NCBI GenBank assembly: GCA_044374195.1
Contig: JBILOY010000006.1
Span: 1-64,000 of the forward strand
From: CAIKZY01 sp044374195
Lineage (GTDB): Bacteria > Actinomycetota > Actinomycetes > S36-B12
Direction of reading: 5' to 3'
DNA: 64,000 nt
The notes beneath the pieces are model-generated. The model ran no database searches. It worked only from the letters and a program-made list of their open reading frames with translations, and was not told the origin of the DNA. Position numbers and translations under genes: made by a program. Positions 25,835 to 34,702 of this stretch are shown here, in pieces. Position 1 is the stretch's first letter, and every line of letters begins with the position of its first letter.

Positions 25835-26590
25835 ATGTGGCTGGCGGCGTTCTACGGCGGACTCGCCTCCGCGACCTTGATCATCGGCACGGCGCTCGCC
25901 TATGTGTTCAAGCCCTCGCCTCGCCTCACGGCGATCGTGATGGCCCTGGGAGCCGGTCTGCTCATCGGATCGGTCGCCTACGACCTCGTCGCTGAGGCCA
26001 AGATCAATCTTTCGCTTGCGTGGCTCGCGGTCTCGCTCATGGCCGGCGCGATGGTGTTCGTGCTTGGCAGTCGGATGATCGAAAGACGCGGCGTCAAGAA
26101 TGCGCGTGCATCTCACGCTGCGCATCGCAAGAGCCCGGCGCCCAACAAGGAAGCCGAGAGCAATCCACTCTCGATCGTGCTGGGTAGCGGGCTTGACGGC
26201 ATCCCCGAGTCGTTTGTCCTCGGGCTCAGCGTCCTGACCGGAGGCGTGAGCATGCCACTCCTCCTTGGGATCTCGCTCTCGAACATCCCCGAAGGCATGG
26301 CGGCCGGCTCAGGCTTGCGCTCGCGCGGCTGGCCGGCGAAGAAGGTCATCGGGATGTGGCTGGTAGTCGTCGCGGTCTCGGCCGCCTCCGCTGCGCTTGG
26401 CCACGAGATCCTGGCCAACGACGACGGCACCTGGGCCGGACTGGCTCAGACCTTCGCTGCTGGAGCACTCCTGGCGATGCTCGCCGACACGATGCTGCCC
26501 GAGTCTTATGCGGTGGAGCGGACCTGGACGGGCGCGCTCGTCGTGGCCGGATTCGCTGGCTCCCTGCTCATTGCCGGCCTGGTCGCCTGA
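25835..26590 (+). CDS. ZIP-family metal transporter
   Basis: 251 residues, about eight membrane segments with a His/Lys-containing cytoplasmic loop (RASHAAHRKSPAPNKEAES). The two metal-site helices are clear: LGSGLDGIPESFVLGLSVL (the usual HNxPE His is replaced, DGIPE) and LGISLSNIPEGMAAGSGL. ZIP proteins move Zn2+, Fe2+ or Mn2+ into the cytoplasm. The iron repressor IdeR lies immediately downstream. The last bases are duplicated just after the stop (16-bp repeat). Confidence 0.88.
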   Translation: MWLAAFYGGLASATLIIGTALAYVFKPSPRLTAIVMALGAGLLIGSVAYDLVAEAKINLSLAWLAVSLMAGAMVFVLGSRMIERRGVKNARASHAAHRKSPAPNKEAESNPLSIVLGSGLDGIPESFVLGLSVLTGGVSMPLLLGISLSNIPEGMAAGSGLRSRGWPAKKVIGMWLVVVAVSAASAALGHEILANDDGTWAGLAQTFAAGALLAMLADTMLPESYAVERTWTGALVVAGFAGSLLIAGLVA

Positions 26591-26610
26591 ACTCGCTCAT
26601 TGCCGGCCTG
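26566..26610 (+). repeat. 16-bp direct repeat at the ZIP gene end
   Basis: GCTCATTGCCGGCCTG occurs at 26566-26581 inside the last codons of the ZIP gene and again at 26595-26610 after its stop, a 29-base period. It looks like a small tandem duplication. Confidence 0.85.
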
Positions 26611-26669
26611 ACTGCCTTCGGCATTGGATAGATTGGGGTTCCTGGCCAAGGCTCGACGTAGAGGACATC

Positions 26670-27365
26670 GTGAGCGATCTGATCGACACCACGGAGATGT
26701 ACCTGCGCACCATCTTCGAGCTGGAAGAAGAGGGCGTCATCCCGATGCGCGCGCGTATCGCCGAGCGCCTGAGCCAAAGTGGCCCGACCGTTTCTCAGAC
26801 CGTGGCTCGGATGGAACGCGATGGGCTTGTCGTCGTCACCGACGACCGTTCCCTCGCTCTCACTCAGGGTGGACGCGAGACAGCAATGCGCGTGATGCGC
26901 AAGCACCGCATTGCCGAGTGCATGCTTGTCGACCTGCTCAAGGTGGAGTGGGAGGACGTCCACGCCGAGGCGTGCCGCTGGGAGCACGTCATGAGCACCG
27001 CGGTCGAGCTCAAGATCCTCAACGCGCTCGGGAATCCGACTCTCTCGCCCTTCGGCAATCCGATTCCGGGTATCGAAGAGCTCTTGCCCGGACAAGCCGT
27101 GCAGACCACGGGCCCCTCAGTGCCGCTCTCGCAGGTCGCGACCGCGGACGTCGCTCGAGTGATCGTGCGCCGCATCGCCGAGCCTATTCAGACCCATGGC
27201 GCGACCATGACGCGCCTGCGCCGGGTTGGGGCTGTGCCGGGTGCTTCGGTGAAGGTGCACACCGCCGCGGGCGGAGTGATGATCGGGAGTGCGGGCGAAT
27301 ACACCGAGCTCTCCATGGATGACGCACATCACGTGCTCGTGCAGCCAGGGGATCTTGCCGAGTGA
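26670..27365 (+). CDS. ideR: Iron-dependent repressor IdeR/DtxR
   Basis: 231 residues from GTG 26670 with GAGG just upstream. N-terminal winged helix (TTEMYLRTIFELEEEGVIPM, SQSGPTVSQTVARMERDGL) recognises DNA. The metal and dimerization domain includes RVMRKHRIAECMLVDLL with the functional Cys and EDVHAEACRWEHVMS with His/Glu ligands. A C-terminal SH3-like domain follows (GASVKVHTAAGGVMIG). With Fe2+ it binds 19-bp iron boxes; one lies 20 bases after its stop codon. Full length for the family. Confidence 0.96.
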   Translation: MSDLIDTTEMYLRTIFELEEEGVIPMRARIAERLSQSGPTVSQTVARMERDGLVVVTDDRSLALTQGGRETAMRVMRKHRIAECMLVDLLKVEWEDVHAEACRWEHVMSTAVELKILNALGNPTLSPFGNPIPGIEELLPGQAVQTTGPSVPLSQVATADVARVIVRRIAEPIQTHGATMTRLRRVGAVPGASVKVHTAAGGVMIGSAGEYTELSMDDAHHVLVQPGDLAE

Positions 27366-27384
27366 TGAGGCGCAATCGCAAAAA

Positions 27385-27403
27385 TTAGGTTAGGCTTACC
27401 TAA
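27385..27403. promoter_or_regulatory. IdeR/DtxR iron box
   Basis: TTAGGTTAGGCTTACCTAA matches the consensus TTAGGTTAGSCTAACCTAA at 18 of 19 positions. TAGGCT inside it could be a -10. It sits between ideR and the aldehyde-dehydrogenase-like gene, 167 bases before the latter's start, so that gene is the likely target. Confidence 0.92.
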
Positions 27404-27570
27404 ATTTTGGGCCAGCCCGCACTCGGAAACTTCATGAATCAGAACAAGTTTTCCCTTCACCACGAGTGGGGGACCATGCGGTTTGGTGAGCAGACTCCCC
27501 CGACAGGTGCTTTACTTCAGCACTCACCCCCGCGGGCAGCCCACGGGCGCTCGACACAGAAAGAGGCGTC

Positions 27571-29133
27571 ATGTCACTCGTTCTCAAGGCCGGAACCAGC
27601 TGGGCCGAGACCTACGCGCAGTGCGTTTCGGTGGCCCCCGAGGCCTTCGACCCTGATCGCATCCGCAACCTGATCAACGGCGAGTGGGTGCGCGCCGGCG
27701 TTCCGGGCGAGCATCAGAACCCCGTCGACGGTGCCCAGATCGAGGGCCCGCCGCGCATCAACCATGACGAGGCCGTGGCTGCAGTCGATGGCGCTGTGCG
27801 CGAGCACGCGGCGTGGTCGAAGGTTGATCTCGAGGAGCGCAAGGTGCGCGTTGCGCGGGCCGTCGCGGCCATGCGCGAGCATCGGGGCCTGCTGGCATTG
27901 CTGCTCGTCTGGGAGATCGGCAAGCCGTGGCGCCTCGCCTGCGCCGACGTTGATCGCGCCCTCGATGGTGTCGACTGGTACCTCGCCGAGGCTGATCGCC
28001 AGCTGGCAGGCCGCAAGCCGCTGCCCGGCCCGGTGAGCAACATCGCCAGCTGGAACTACCCGATGAGCGTGCAGGTGCATGCCGAGCTCGTCCAGATGCT
28101 CGCAGGCAACGCAGTCGTCGCCAAGACTCCGAGCCAAGGTGGCTTCCACTGTCTCACCCTCGCCCACGCGCTCATGCGTCGCGAGGGTCTGCCCGTCACT
28201 CTCGTCTCCGGTATGGGTTCGTCACTCGGCGACATCCTCATCCGCGGCGAGGGCATCGGTGCTCTCGCCTTCGTCGGTGGCCGTGCCAACGGCCGCAAGG
28301 CCGCTACGACCCTCGCTGACACCGGTCGTCGTCACTTCCTCGAGCAAGAGGGATTGAACACCTGGGGTATCTGGGGATTCACCCAGTGGGATCTCCTCGC
28401 AGGGCATCTGAAGAAGGGCTACGAGTACGGCAAGCAGCGCTGCACGGCTTACCCACGCTTCGTTGTTCAACGCGGCATGTTCGCCGACTTCCTTCAGTCC
28501 TACTTGCCGGTTGTCGAGAGCCTGCGCTTTGGCAACCCACTCGCTGTTGAGAACCCCGCAGATCCGTTCCCCGAGCTCGACTTCGGTCCGGTGATCAGCG
28601 CGGCCAAGGCAACAGAGCTGCGTCAGAACTTCGACGAAGCCGTGCGTGGCGGCGGTATCCCGCTCGTGCACCGCAGCCTTCGCGAAGGAAGTTTCTTGCC
28701 GCATCAGGACACCAGTGCTTACGTGGCGCCTGCCTGTGTGCTTCAGCCGCCGTCATCGTGGGCGCTGCATCACAAGGAGCCATTCGGCCCGCTCGACTCC
28801 ATTGTCATCGTCGATACCGAGGCTGAGTTCCTCGCGGCCATGAATGCCAGCAACGGCTCGCTCGTTGGTTCGATTGCCACCGATGACAATGAGTTTGCTC
28901 ATCGCGTTGCGGATGAACTGCAGTCCTTCAAGATCGGCATCAACGCACCGCGTTCGCGCGGCGACCGCGATGAGATCTTCGGTGGCAAGGGTGCCTCGTG
29001 GAAGGGCGCATTCGTCGGTGGCGACCTGCTTGTTCAGGCAGTCACTGAGCCGGCTGATGGTTCCGAAGATCGCCTGTACGGCAACTTCCCGTCGTACTCG
29101 CTGTACCCGCCGACCGCAGGACTGCAGGGCTAA
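27571..29133 (+). CDS. Divergent aldehyde dehydrogenase-family protein, probably iron-regulated
   Basis: 520 residues, AAAGAGG 6 bases before ATG. ALDH landmarks are present but altered: SNIASWNYPMSVQ for the usual xxPWNFP, LAFVGGRANGRKAA for FTGSxxxG, HFLEQEGLNTWGIWG at the general-base Glu site, and the catalytic Cys in YGKQRCTAYPRFVVQ. KEPFGPLDSIVIVD matches the cofactor-contacting EPFGP. The Cys and Glu are kept, so it may be active; substrate unknown. An IdeR box lies in the 205-base region upstream, which also contains short inverted repeats (GGGGGA/TCCCCC) of unclear role. Confidence 0.8.
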   Translation: MSLVLKAGTSWAETYAQCVSVAPEAFDPDRIRNLINGEWVRAGVPGEHQNPVDGAQIEGPPRINHDEAVAAVDGAVREHAAWSKVDLEERKVRVARAVAAMREHRGLLALLLVWEIGKPWRLACADVDRALDGVDWYLAEADRQLAGRKPLPGPVSNIASWNYPMSVQVHAELVQMLAGNAVVAKTPSQGGFHCLTLAHALMRREGLPVTLVSGMGSSLGDILIRGEGIGALAFVGGRANGRKAATTLADTGRRHFLEQEGLNTWGIWGFTQWDLLAGHLKKGYEYGKQRCTAYPRFVVQRGMFADFLQSYLPVVESLRFGNPLAVENPADPFPELDFGPVISAAKATELRQNFDEAVRGGGIPLVHRSLREGSFLPHQDTSAYVAPACVLQPPSSWALHHKEPFGPLDSIVIVDTEAEFLAAMNASNGSLVGSIATDDNEFAHRVADELQSFKIGINAPRSRGDRDEIFGGKGASWKGAFVGGDLLVQAVTEPADGSEDRLYGNFPSYSLYPPTAGLQG

Positions 29134-29139
29134 TTGCGG

Positions 29140-30387
29140 CTAGAACGCAGCGGGGATCGCGGCCCCGCGGTACGGGAACCCGCTGACTCCACCGTCGCCG
29201 AGTTTCACGCCGAGGGTCTGGTGCAGCTGGATCGTGTTGAGGTCGAAGCCCAGACGCGATGCGGCCATGTAGAGGCGCCACACACGCGCGGTGCCTAGGC
29301 CGGCTTCGGCGACTGCCTCGTCCCAGTGGTTCTCGAGGTTCTCGCACCAGTACTTGAGGGTGAGTGCGTAGTGCTCGCGCAGGTTCTCCTCGTGACGGAT
29401 CTCGAAGCCGGCGGTGTTCATGACGCTCATGATGTGAGCGGGGCCGGAGAGCTCGCCGTCGGGGAACACGTAGCGGTTGATGAAACCGTTCTTGTAGTAG
29501 CTCTGCTCGCTGTCATCGGGGCGCGTGATGGTGTGATTGAGCATGCGGCCCAGTGGCTTGAGCTTCGAGTAACCGAAGGCGAAGTACGACGGGTAGTTCT
29601 CGCGGCCGATGTGCTCGGTGAGGCCGATTGAACTGATGGCGTCGAAACCTGTCTCGGGAACGTCGCGGTAGTCGCTGAAGCGAACCTCAGCTACCCCTTC
29701 AAGCCCGCGCTCCTTTATCGCGTTCTGGGCAAAGGCAGCCTGCTCCTTGGAGAGCGTGACGCCGATCGCCTTGACGCCATAGTGCTCGGCTGCGTGCATC
29801 ACCATGCCGCCCCAGCCACAGCCGATATCGAGCAGGGTCATGCCCGGCTGTAGACCGAGCTTGCGGCACACGAGATCGAACTTGTTGTACTGGGCGGTTT
29901 CCAGCGAGGCCTGGGAATCGGGGAATACTGCGCAGGTGTAGGCCATCGACGGGCCGAGCACCCATGAGTAGAACTGGTTGCTGACGTCGTAGTGATGATG
30001 AATCGCCTCGGCATCACGACGCTTGCTGTGACGGCCGCCCTTGAGCACCGCCTCCTGAATTGGCGGAGTCGGACGCTTGAGTGCCTTGCCGACGAAGGTG
30101 CGGGCGAGCTTGATCTTGTCGCCGGTGGTGACGTGATCGAGTGGCAAGGGATAGAGGCGCTGCAATGCGGCGTAAGCATCGCCGTGAATTTCTAGGTCGC
30201 CCGATACGTAGGCGCGAGCCAGGCCGAGTTGGTTGGGGGATGACGCGATGTACTCGACGGCGCGCGGGGTTCGCACCTCGAGGGTTACGGCAGGATCGGT
30301 CGGGCCTGAAGTGGACCCGTCGTACGCCACGAATCCGACGCCGCGTTCCGCAGGGACAATAAGGGAGAAGGCATCTGCCAGCTTCAT
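29140..30387 (-). CDS. tmsB: SAM-dependent fatty-acyl methyltransferase (TmsB/cyclopropane synthase type)
   Basis: 415 residues. Cyclopropane-fatty-acid-synthase family: substrate-side N-terminal domain, then KRRDAEAIHHHYDVSNQFYS, LLDIGCGWGGMVMHAAEHYG (SAM site), VTLSKEQAAFAQ, IGLTEHIGRENYPSYF, and GFINRYVFPDGEL. Paired by a four-base overlap with an FAD oxidoreductase, the arrangement of the actinobacterial tms/bfa system. There the methyltransferase adds a methylene at C10 of oleoyl phospholipids and the flavoprotein reduces it, giving 10-methylstearate. A plain cyclopropane synthase is less likely because of the partner. Confidence 0.85.
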   Translation of the reverse strand: MKLADAFSLIVPAERGVGFVAYDGSTSGPTDPAVTLEVRTPRAVEYIASSPNQLGLARAYVSGDLEIHGDAYAALQRLYPLPLDHVTTGDKIKLARTFVGKALKRPTPPIQEAVLKGGRHSKRRDAEAIHHHYDVSNQFYSWVLGPSMAYTCAVFPDSQASLETAQYNKFDLVCRKLGLQPGMTLLDIGCGWGGMVMHAAEHYGVKAIGVTLSKEQAAFAQNAIKERGLEGVAEVRFSDYRDVPETGFDAISSIGLTEHIGRENYPSYFAFGYSKLKPLGRMLNHTITRPDDSEQSYYKNGFINRYVFPDGELSGPAHIMSVMNTAGFEIRHEENLREHYALTLKYWCENLENHWDEAVAEAGLGTARVWRLYMAASRLGFDLNTIQLHQTLGVKLGDGGVSGFPYRGAAIPAAF

Positions 30388-31799
30388 CGCCGCTCAACCA
30401 CCTTTTCGTAAAGACCCAGCAGCCTGCCTGCCGGGTCGAATCGTGTCTTGAGTTCTCCGTACGTGCTTCCGCCATAAATGGAGAAGAACGACTCACGATC
30501 GTAGAACGCCGTGGAGTACAAAGACTTGCGACCGTCCAAATTCGTCACGATTTCTTCGATTCTGCGGTTGACCCGACCCTCGTCGGGGCTCACGCCCTCG
30601 GGGAGCGCCACTGTCGACCAGAAACCGACATTGACGTAGAGCACCTCGGGATCGAATTCGTAGAGGGGCCAGATGGCATTCGGGTCACGCTGCTTGAGCG
30701 GGCAGACCCACACCGGCTCGATGCCCACCTCGCGATGGAAGAAGTCGAGGAACTCGGCCAGTCGGTCGATGGGCACTTCGACGTCCTGAACCACGGGCTC
30801 GCGCTGGGGCTGCTTGCGCAGCTTCGCGATCTTGCCCGAGACATCGCGCTTGCGATCGAAGGCCACGAGTTTCCAGTACACGTCGCTACGGAGCTTGCTC
30901 TTGGGCCAGATTCGGCGCAGCCAGGTCTTCTGCGCACCGAAGGCACGTGAGCACCAGAACCAGTCGGTATCCCAGCGCCACAAGTAATCGTGAATGGTGA
31001 GGACGTCTTCACTGTGCTGTTGGATCGAGCGGTAGTAGATACCCATGCCGGTGTAGTCACTCACCGATAAGCCCTTGGGCACTGAGTCGACCATTTCACC
31101 GAGGGTGAGGTACTGCTCATGTGCGGAAAACACGGTGCCGTCGAGGAAGTCGACGCGCACGCCCTTGAATTCGTAGTCGCCGTTCGCGCGCGAGTCGACG
31201 ATCTGCGACATCACGGCAGCCATGTCTTCGGCAGAGTCGAAACGGATGTGCCGCAGGTGCACGTACGGCTTCACGGGTTCGAGCTCGATCTGCAGTCGCA
31301 GTGCGTAACCGAGTGAGCCATAGGAATTCGGGAAGCCGTAGAACAGATCGCGATTGGGGTCATCGCTAGCGCCCGTCACAGTAAGGATCTCGCCGCTGCC
31401 GGTGAGGATGTCCATCTCCGTGACCGACTCATGTGGCGTACCGAAGCGAAAGCTCGCGCTCTCGATGCCCAGGCCCGTGACAGCGCCGCCGAGGGTGATC
31501 GTGCGCAGCTGCGGCACGCACATCGGCATCATCCCAAAGGGCAGCGTGGCATCGACCAGATGCTCGTACGTCGTCATTCCGAGAACCTCGGCGGTGCGTG
31601 CCTCGGGGTCGACATTGAGCACGCCGTCGAAGGCGAGAACATCGAGACCAGGTGAGGTTGCGGCTGCCCGGGGGCGGAAGAGATTCGAGGTGCGCTTGGC
31701 GAGTCGGACGGGGGCGTCGGTGGGGAGCGCGCGGTACTGCTGCTGCAGTCGCGTGGTAAGCGCGGCGTACTGCGTACGCCAGTCCCGGGCCTCTAGCAC
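30384..31799 (-). CDS. tmsA: FAD-binding oxidoreductase TmsA-like
   Basis: 471 residues from GTG 31799, chosen because TAACGT lies exactly six bases upstream; a TTG at 31805 is an alternative. PCMH-type FAD domain: LDVLAFDGVLNVDPEARTAE, then PQLRTITLGGAVTGLGIES and YGSLGYALRLQIEL. C-terminal domain with WLRRIWPKSK and ALPEGVSPDEGRVNR. In the tms/bfa pathway this flavoprotein reduces the 10-methylene intermediate made by the adjacent methyltransferase. First gene of the tmsA-tmsB operon. Confidence 0.83.
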   Translation of the reverse strand: MLEARDWRTQYAALTTRLQQQYRALPTDAPVRLAKRTSNLFRPRAAATSPGLDVLAFDGVLNVDPEARTAEVLGMTTYEHLVDATLPFGMMPMCVPQLRTITLGGAVTGLGIESASFRFGTPHESVTEMDILTGSGEILTVTGASDDPNRDLFYGFPNSYGSLGYALRLQIELEPVKPYVHLRHIRFDSAEDMAAVMSQIVDSRANGDYEFKGVRVDFLDGTVFSAHEQYLTLGEMVDSVPKGLSVSDYTGMGIYYRSIQQHSEDVLTIHDYLWRWDTDWFWCSRAFGAQKTWLRRIWPKSKLRSDVYWKLVAFDRKRDVSGKIAKLRKQPQREPVVQDVEVPIDRLAEFLDFFHREVGIEPVWVCPLKQRDPNAIWPLYEFDPEVLYVNVGFWSTVALPEGVSPDEGRVNRRIEEIVTNLDGRKSLYSTAFYDRESFFSIYGGSTYGELKTRFDPAGRLLGLYEKVVERR

Positions 31800-31805
31800 C
31801 CCCAA

Positions 31806-31811
31806 ACGTTA
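31806..31811 (-). promoter_or_regulatory. -10 of leaderless tmsA
   Basis: Minus-strand TAACGT, six bases before GTG 31799. Only ten bases separate it from the -10 of the divergent gene, so the two promoters cannot be occupied together. Confidence 0.5.
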
Positions 31812-31821
31812 GTGCATGAGT

Positions 31822-31827
31822 CATGAT
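31822..31827 (+). promoter_or_regulatory. -10 of the divergent membrane-protein gene
   Basis: CATGAT, then GGCTCC, then ATG 31834: the same leaderless spacing. Confidence 0.4.
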
Positions 31828-31833
31828 GGCTCC

Positions 31834-32463
31834 ATGACGACCGATCGCCTTCCCGCACGTTCTTTCCCCTCGTGGATTCCCTGGGTGGCCGGTGTGGCCG
31901 CATTCCTGCTGACCCTCGTGGCGGGTGGGGCCCTCGCGGGTGACTGGGTGGCCCGAAATGTCCAGATGCGCGAGCTCGTCACGGCAATCGAGGGCTCTGA
32001 GGCCGCCATGGGCGCTGTCCAGGATCAGATCAACGAAGCCTTCGATACCTATGCGGCGAAGAAGAATCCCACCGATGCCGATAAGGACGCCTTCGATGCG
32101 ACCTTGTCGAATATCTCCGCCAACGGCGCCTCGAGCGTCGCACTAGCCGGCGACAAGGTTGCGGCGGTCAAGTTACTGCCTTGGGATGTCGCGATCTGGA
32201 ACACACGCGAGGCCTACCTCGAGCACAATCTCGCCTGGCAGGAGTACCTGTCAGCCGCCGCTCTGAATCCGATCGAACTCACCAAGGATCAGCCGGCAAT
32301 CAACGACACATTCCTCGTATTCGAGGAGACCATCGTCGCTGCCGTCCCGGAGCCTGCTCTCTTCGACCTGAAGGCGCGGGTTGCGCTCTTGTTTATCGAC
32401 CAGGATCCAGAACAAGATCCTCAAGGTCCGATGCAAGCAGCTGCCCTGATCCTCGCTGCATAG
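31834..32463 (+). CDS. Single-pass membrane protein of unknown function
   Basis: 209 residues from ATG 31834 (an in-frame ATG at 31816 is possible). A cytoplasmic N-terminus is followed by one membrane helix, WIPWVAGVAAFLLTLVAGGA, and a soluble outer domain of about 165 residues that is mostly helical and Ala/Asp-rich (MGAVQDQINEAFDTYAAKKN, DVAIWNTREAYLEHNLAWQE). No cysteines and no recognised family. Divergent from tmsA. Confidence 0.6.
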   Translation: MTTDRLPARSFPSWIPWVAGVAAFLLTLVAGGALAGDWVARNVQMRELVTAIEGSEAAMGAVQDQINEAFDTYAAKKNPTDADKDAFDATLSNISANGASSVALAGDKVAAVKLLPWDVAIWNTREAYLEHNLAWQEYLSAAALNPIELTKDQPAINDTFLVFEETIVAAVPEPALFDLKARVALLFIDQDPEQDPQGPMQAAALILAA

Positions 32464-32478
32464 TTGTCCGGCAGGTCG

Positions 32479-33117
32479 TCACGGCGAGAGATCGCTGAAG
32501 CTCACCACGTGATCAGCGATTGCCATGGCCTCAGCAGGGTCATGGGTCACGTGCACTGCGGCCACGCCACGATCACGCAAGAGATCGGCGACCTCGCGAG
32601 CTAGTCGCTGGCGCAGGTCAACATCGAGTGCGCTGAACGGCTCGTCAAGCAGCAGCACCGACGGTGACGGGGCAAGTGCACGCACCAAGGCCACTCGCTG
32701 AGCCTGCCCGCCGCTGAGTTCGTCTACCGACCGACTGCCATATCCGTCGAGGCCGACCCACTCGAGCAATTCCAACGCCTGGGCTCGGGCTGCGCTGCGT
32801 GAAACGCCCTGCCGTTCGAGGCCGTAACCGACATTGCGCGCGACGTCATAACTCGGGAAGAGGAGCGGCTCCTGGAATACCATGCCTGCCGTGCGCTCAT
32901 TGGCAGGAAGCGCAGTGACATCGAGTTCGTCGAGAAAGACACGACCGCTCACAGCAGGGCGGATACCGGCGATGGTGCTGAGCAGTGTGGATTTGCCGCA
33001 ACCACTGGGGCCGAGGATTGCCGTGATCGAACCGTGGGCAACCTGCAGTTCAATCGGACCGGATTCCCATCCGTCGTAGCCCACGACGAGACCCTCAGTG
33101 CGAAGTGCGTAGTTCAC
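32479..33117 (-). CDS. thiQ: Thiamine ABC transporter ATP-binding protein
   Basis: 212 residues from GTG 33117, chosen for GGAAGGAGAAGCG directly before it; this ribosome-binding site lies inside the end of thiP. Walker A LGPSGCGKSTLL, Q loop VFQEPLLFPSYDV, signature DELSGGQAQRVAL, Walker B SVLLLDEPFSALD and switch HVTHDPAEAM are intact. Last gene of the riboswitch-controlled thiBPQ operon; drives uptake of thiamine or its phosphates. A ferric or spermidine-type system is the alternative, made unlikely by the TPP riboswitch. Confidence 0.9.
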   Translation of the reverse strand: MNYALRTEGLVVGYDGWESGPIELQVAHGSITAILGPSGCGKSTLLSTIAGIRPAVSGRVFLDELDVTALPANERTAGMVFQEPLLFPSYDVARNVGYGLERQGVSRSAARAQALELLEWVGLDGYGSRSVDELSGGQAQRVALVRALAPSPSVLLLDEPFSALDVDLRQRLAREVADLLRDRGVAAVHVTHDPAEAMAIADHVVSFSDLSP

Positions 33118-34702
33118 CGCTTCTCCTTCCGAGTCGATCGACGCCAAGCACGAGGACGAGCGTAAGCGCGACCAGGATCACTGACATCACTGCGGCCACG
33201 CCATACGACTGCTCGCCGGGACGACTAATGAGTTTGACGATCTGGATAGGCACGGTCGGAGCGCCCGTGCGCGCCAGGAAGGAGGCGGCGCCGAACTCGC
33301 CCAAGGAGACTGCGCAGGCAAGACCACCTGCTGCCAGCATGACGATGCGCAAAGTGGTGCCGTACGCGGTGAAGAACGCGCGTGTCGGCCGGGCACCGAG
33401 GGTGGCCGCAACATCTTGCACCCGCGGATCAATCCCGCGCAGTGCGGGCGCGACCACCGCTACGACAAGCGGGATCGCGACGAGCGAATGCGCAAGCGGA
33501 ATGAGTAAACCTGCGTCGCGTAGATCAACCGGTGGCCGGCCGAAGGCGAGCAGCATTCCCAGGCCCAATGTTGCTGCTGAGATTCCGAGGGGAACTATCG
33601 CGACGAGTGTCACGATGCGACCCCAGCGATGTGCCAGCACAGCGATTGCCGCGCAACCGCCGATGACACTCGCCACTACACCGGTGATCAGGGCGAACTG
33701 AACAGATTGCAGCAGCGATGCGAGCGGGGACCCGAGTCGTGTAGTACCAGCATCGATAGAGCCGAGCGTGCTCCACCATTGAAGGGTGAGCCCGGCCTGC
33801 GAGCGAAGGGAGGCTAACAGCAAGGCGAGCACGGGCAGCAGGACAATCGCGCAGCTTGCCAACGCGATCGAGCGAATCAACACACGAGATCCAATGCCGC
33901 GTGGCATGGGCAGCAGCGCTGCACGAATCGGTTTCTGCCGGCCCCGTTGACGGCTGGCCACGGCACCCAAGGCGATCACCACTGAGATCAAGACCAGCTG
34001 TAGTACTGCCAGTGCTGCTGCCGCGGGGAAGTCGAGCAGCACAGCGGTGCGCCGAAGGATCTGCGACTCAAGAGTTCGCGTTGATGTATCGCCGAGTAGC
34101 ACGATGATGCCGAGCGACGTGAAGCTGAAGATGAAGACCACGACTGAGCTCGAGATGATCGATGGCCGCAGATACGCGAGCGTCACTGTGCGAAATGCGG
34201 TGAAGCCGGTAGCGCCAAGCATGCGTGCTGCCTGTGAGTAGCGGGCATCGTGCTGAGCCCATTGCGAGCCGACGATTCGTACGACCACGGCAAGGTTCAC
34301 GTACGCGTGGGCGAGCACCACGATCGCGAAACCCTGCGGAAGGCTCGAGCCCAGCAGGGCCCGGAAGGCCATCGCGACAACGACCGTGGGCATGACGAAC
34401 GGAACTGTGACGAGTGCGAGCGCGAATGAACGGCCGCGGAAGGAGTATCGCGAGACCACCGATGCGATGGGCAGGCCGATGGCCAAGGAGAGTGCTGTGC
34501 TGAGAAGTGCCTGCGTGAATGTCAACCCGACGATGTGCCACGTGGATGCGTCAGCAAGCACGCGCATTCCGTTTCCCGACCATGTGCGAGCGATCAGCAC
34601 GACCAGTGGCACGACCAGTACGACAAGCAAGAAGACGAGCGGGATAACCCAGATCCCGCGCAGCCAGCGGGGCGTGTTCAGCGCCCCATCACCTGGCCCC
34701 AC
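33095..34702 (-). CDS. thiP: Thiamine ABC transporter permease (fused two-domain)
   Basis: 535 residues, GTG start overlapping the end of thiB by 25 bases. About 12 membrane segments in two homologous permease halves, as in ThiP/FbpB. The coupling (EAA-like) loops are visible as YSQAARMLGATGFTAFRTVTLAYLRP in the first half and VQDVAATLGARPTRAFFTAYGTTL in the second. Works with ThiB outside and ThiQ inside. Confidence 0.9.
   Translation of the reverse strand: MGPGDGALNTPRWLRGIWVIPLVFLLVVLVVPLVVLIARTWSGNGMRVLADASTWHIVGLTFTQALLSTALSLAIGLPIASVVSRYSFRGRSFALALVTVPFVMPTVVVAMAFRALLGSSLPQGFAIVVLAHAYVNLAVVVRIVGSQWAQHDARYSQAARMLGATGFTAFRTVTLAYLRPSIISSSVVVFIFSFTSLGIIVLLGDTSTRTLESQILRRTAVLLDFPAAAALAVLQLVLISVVIALGAVASRQRGRQKPIRAALLPMPRGIGSRVLIRSIALASCAIVLLPVLALLLASLRSQAGLTLQWWSTLGSIDAGTTRLGSPLASLLQSVQFALITGVVASVIGGCAAIAVLAHRWGRIVTLVAIVPLGISAATLGLGMLLAFGRPPVDLRDAGLLIPLAHSLVAIPLVVAVVAPALRGIDPRVQDVAATLGARPTRAFFTAYGTTLRIVMLAAGGLACAVSLGEFGAASFLARTGAPTVPIQIVKLISRPGEQSYGVAAVMSVILVALTLVLVLGVDRLGRRSGELRTSH

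Noticed and set aside
26566..26610. Mobile-element or attachment-site interpretation of the ZIP-end 16-bp repeat
   Set aside because: No integrase, transposase or tRNA nearby; a local tandem duplication explains it.
27407..27673. Possible 88-codon gene after the iron box
   Set aside because: It overlaps the start of the ALDH-like gene in another frame and has no ribosome-binding site or recognisable sequence.
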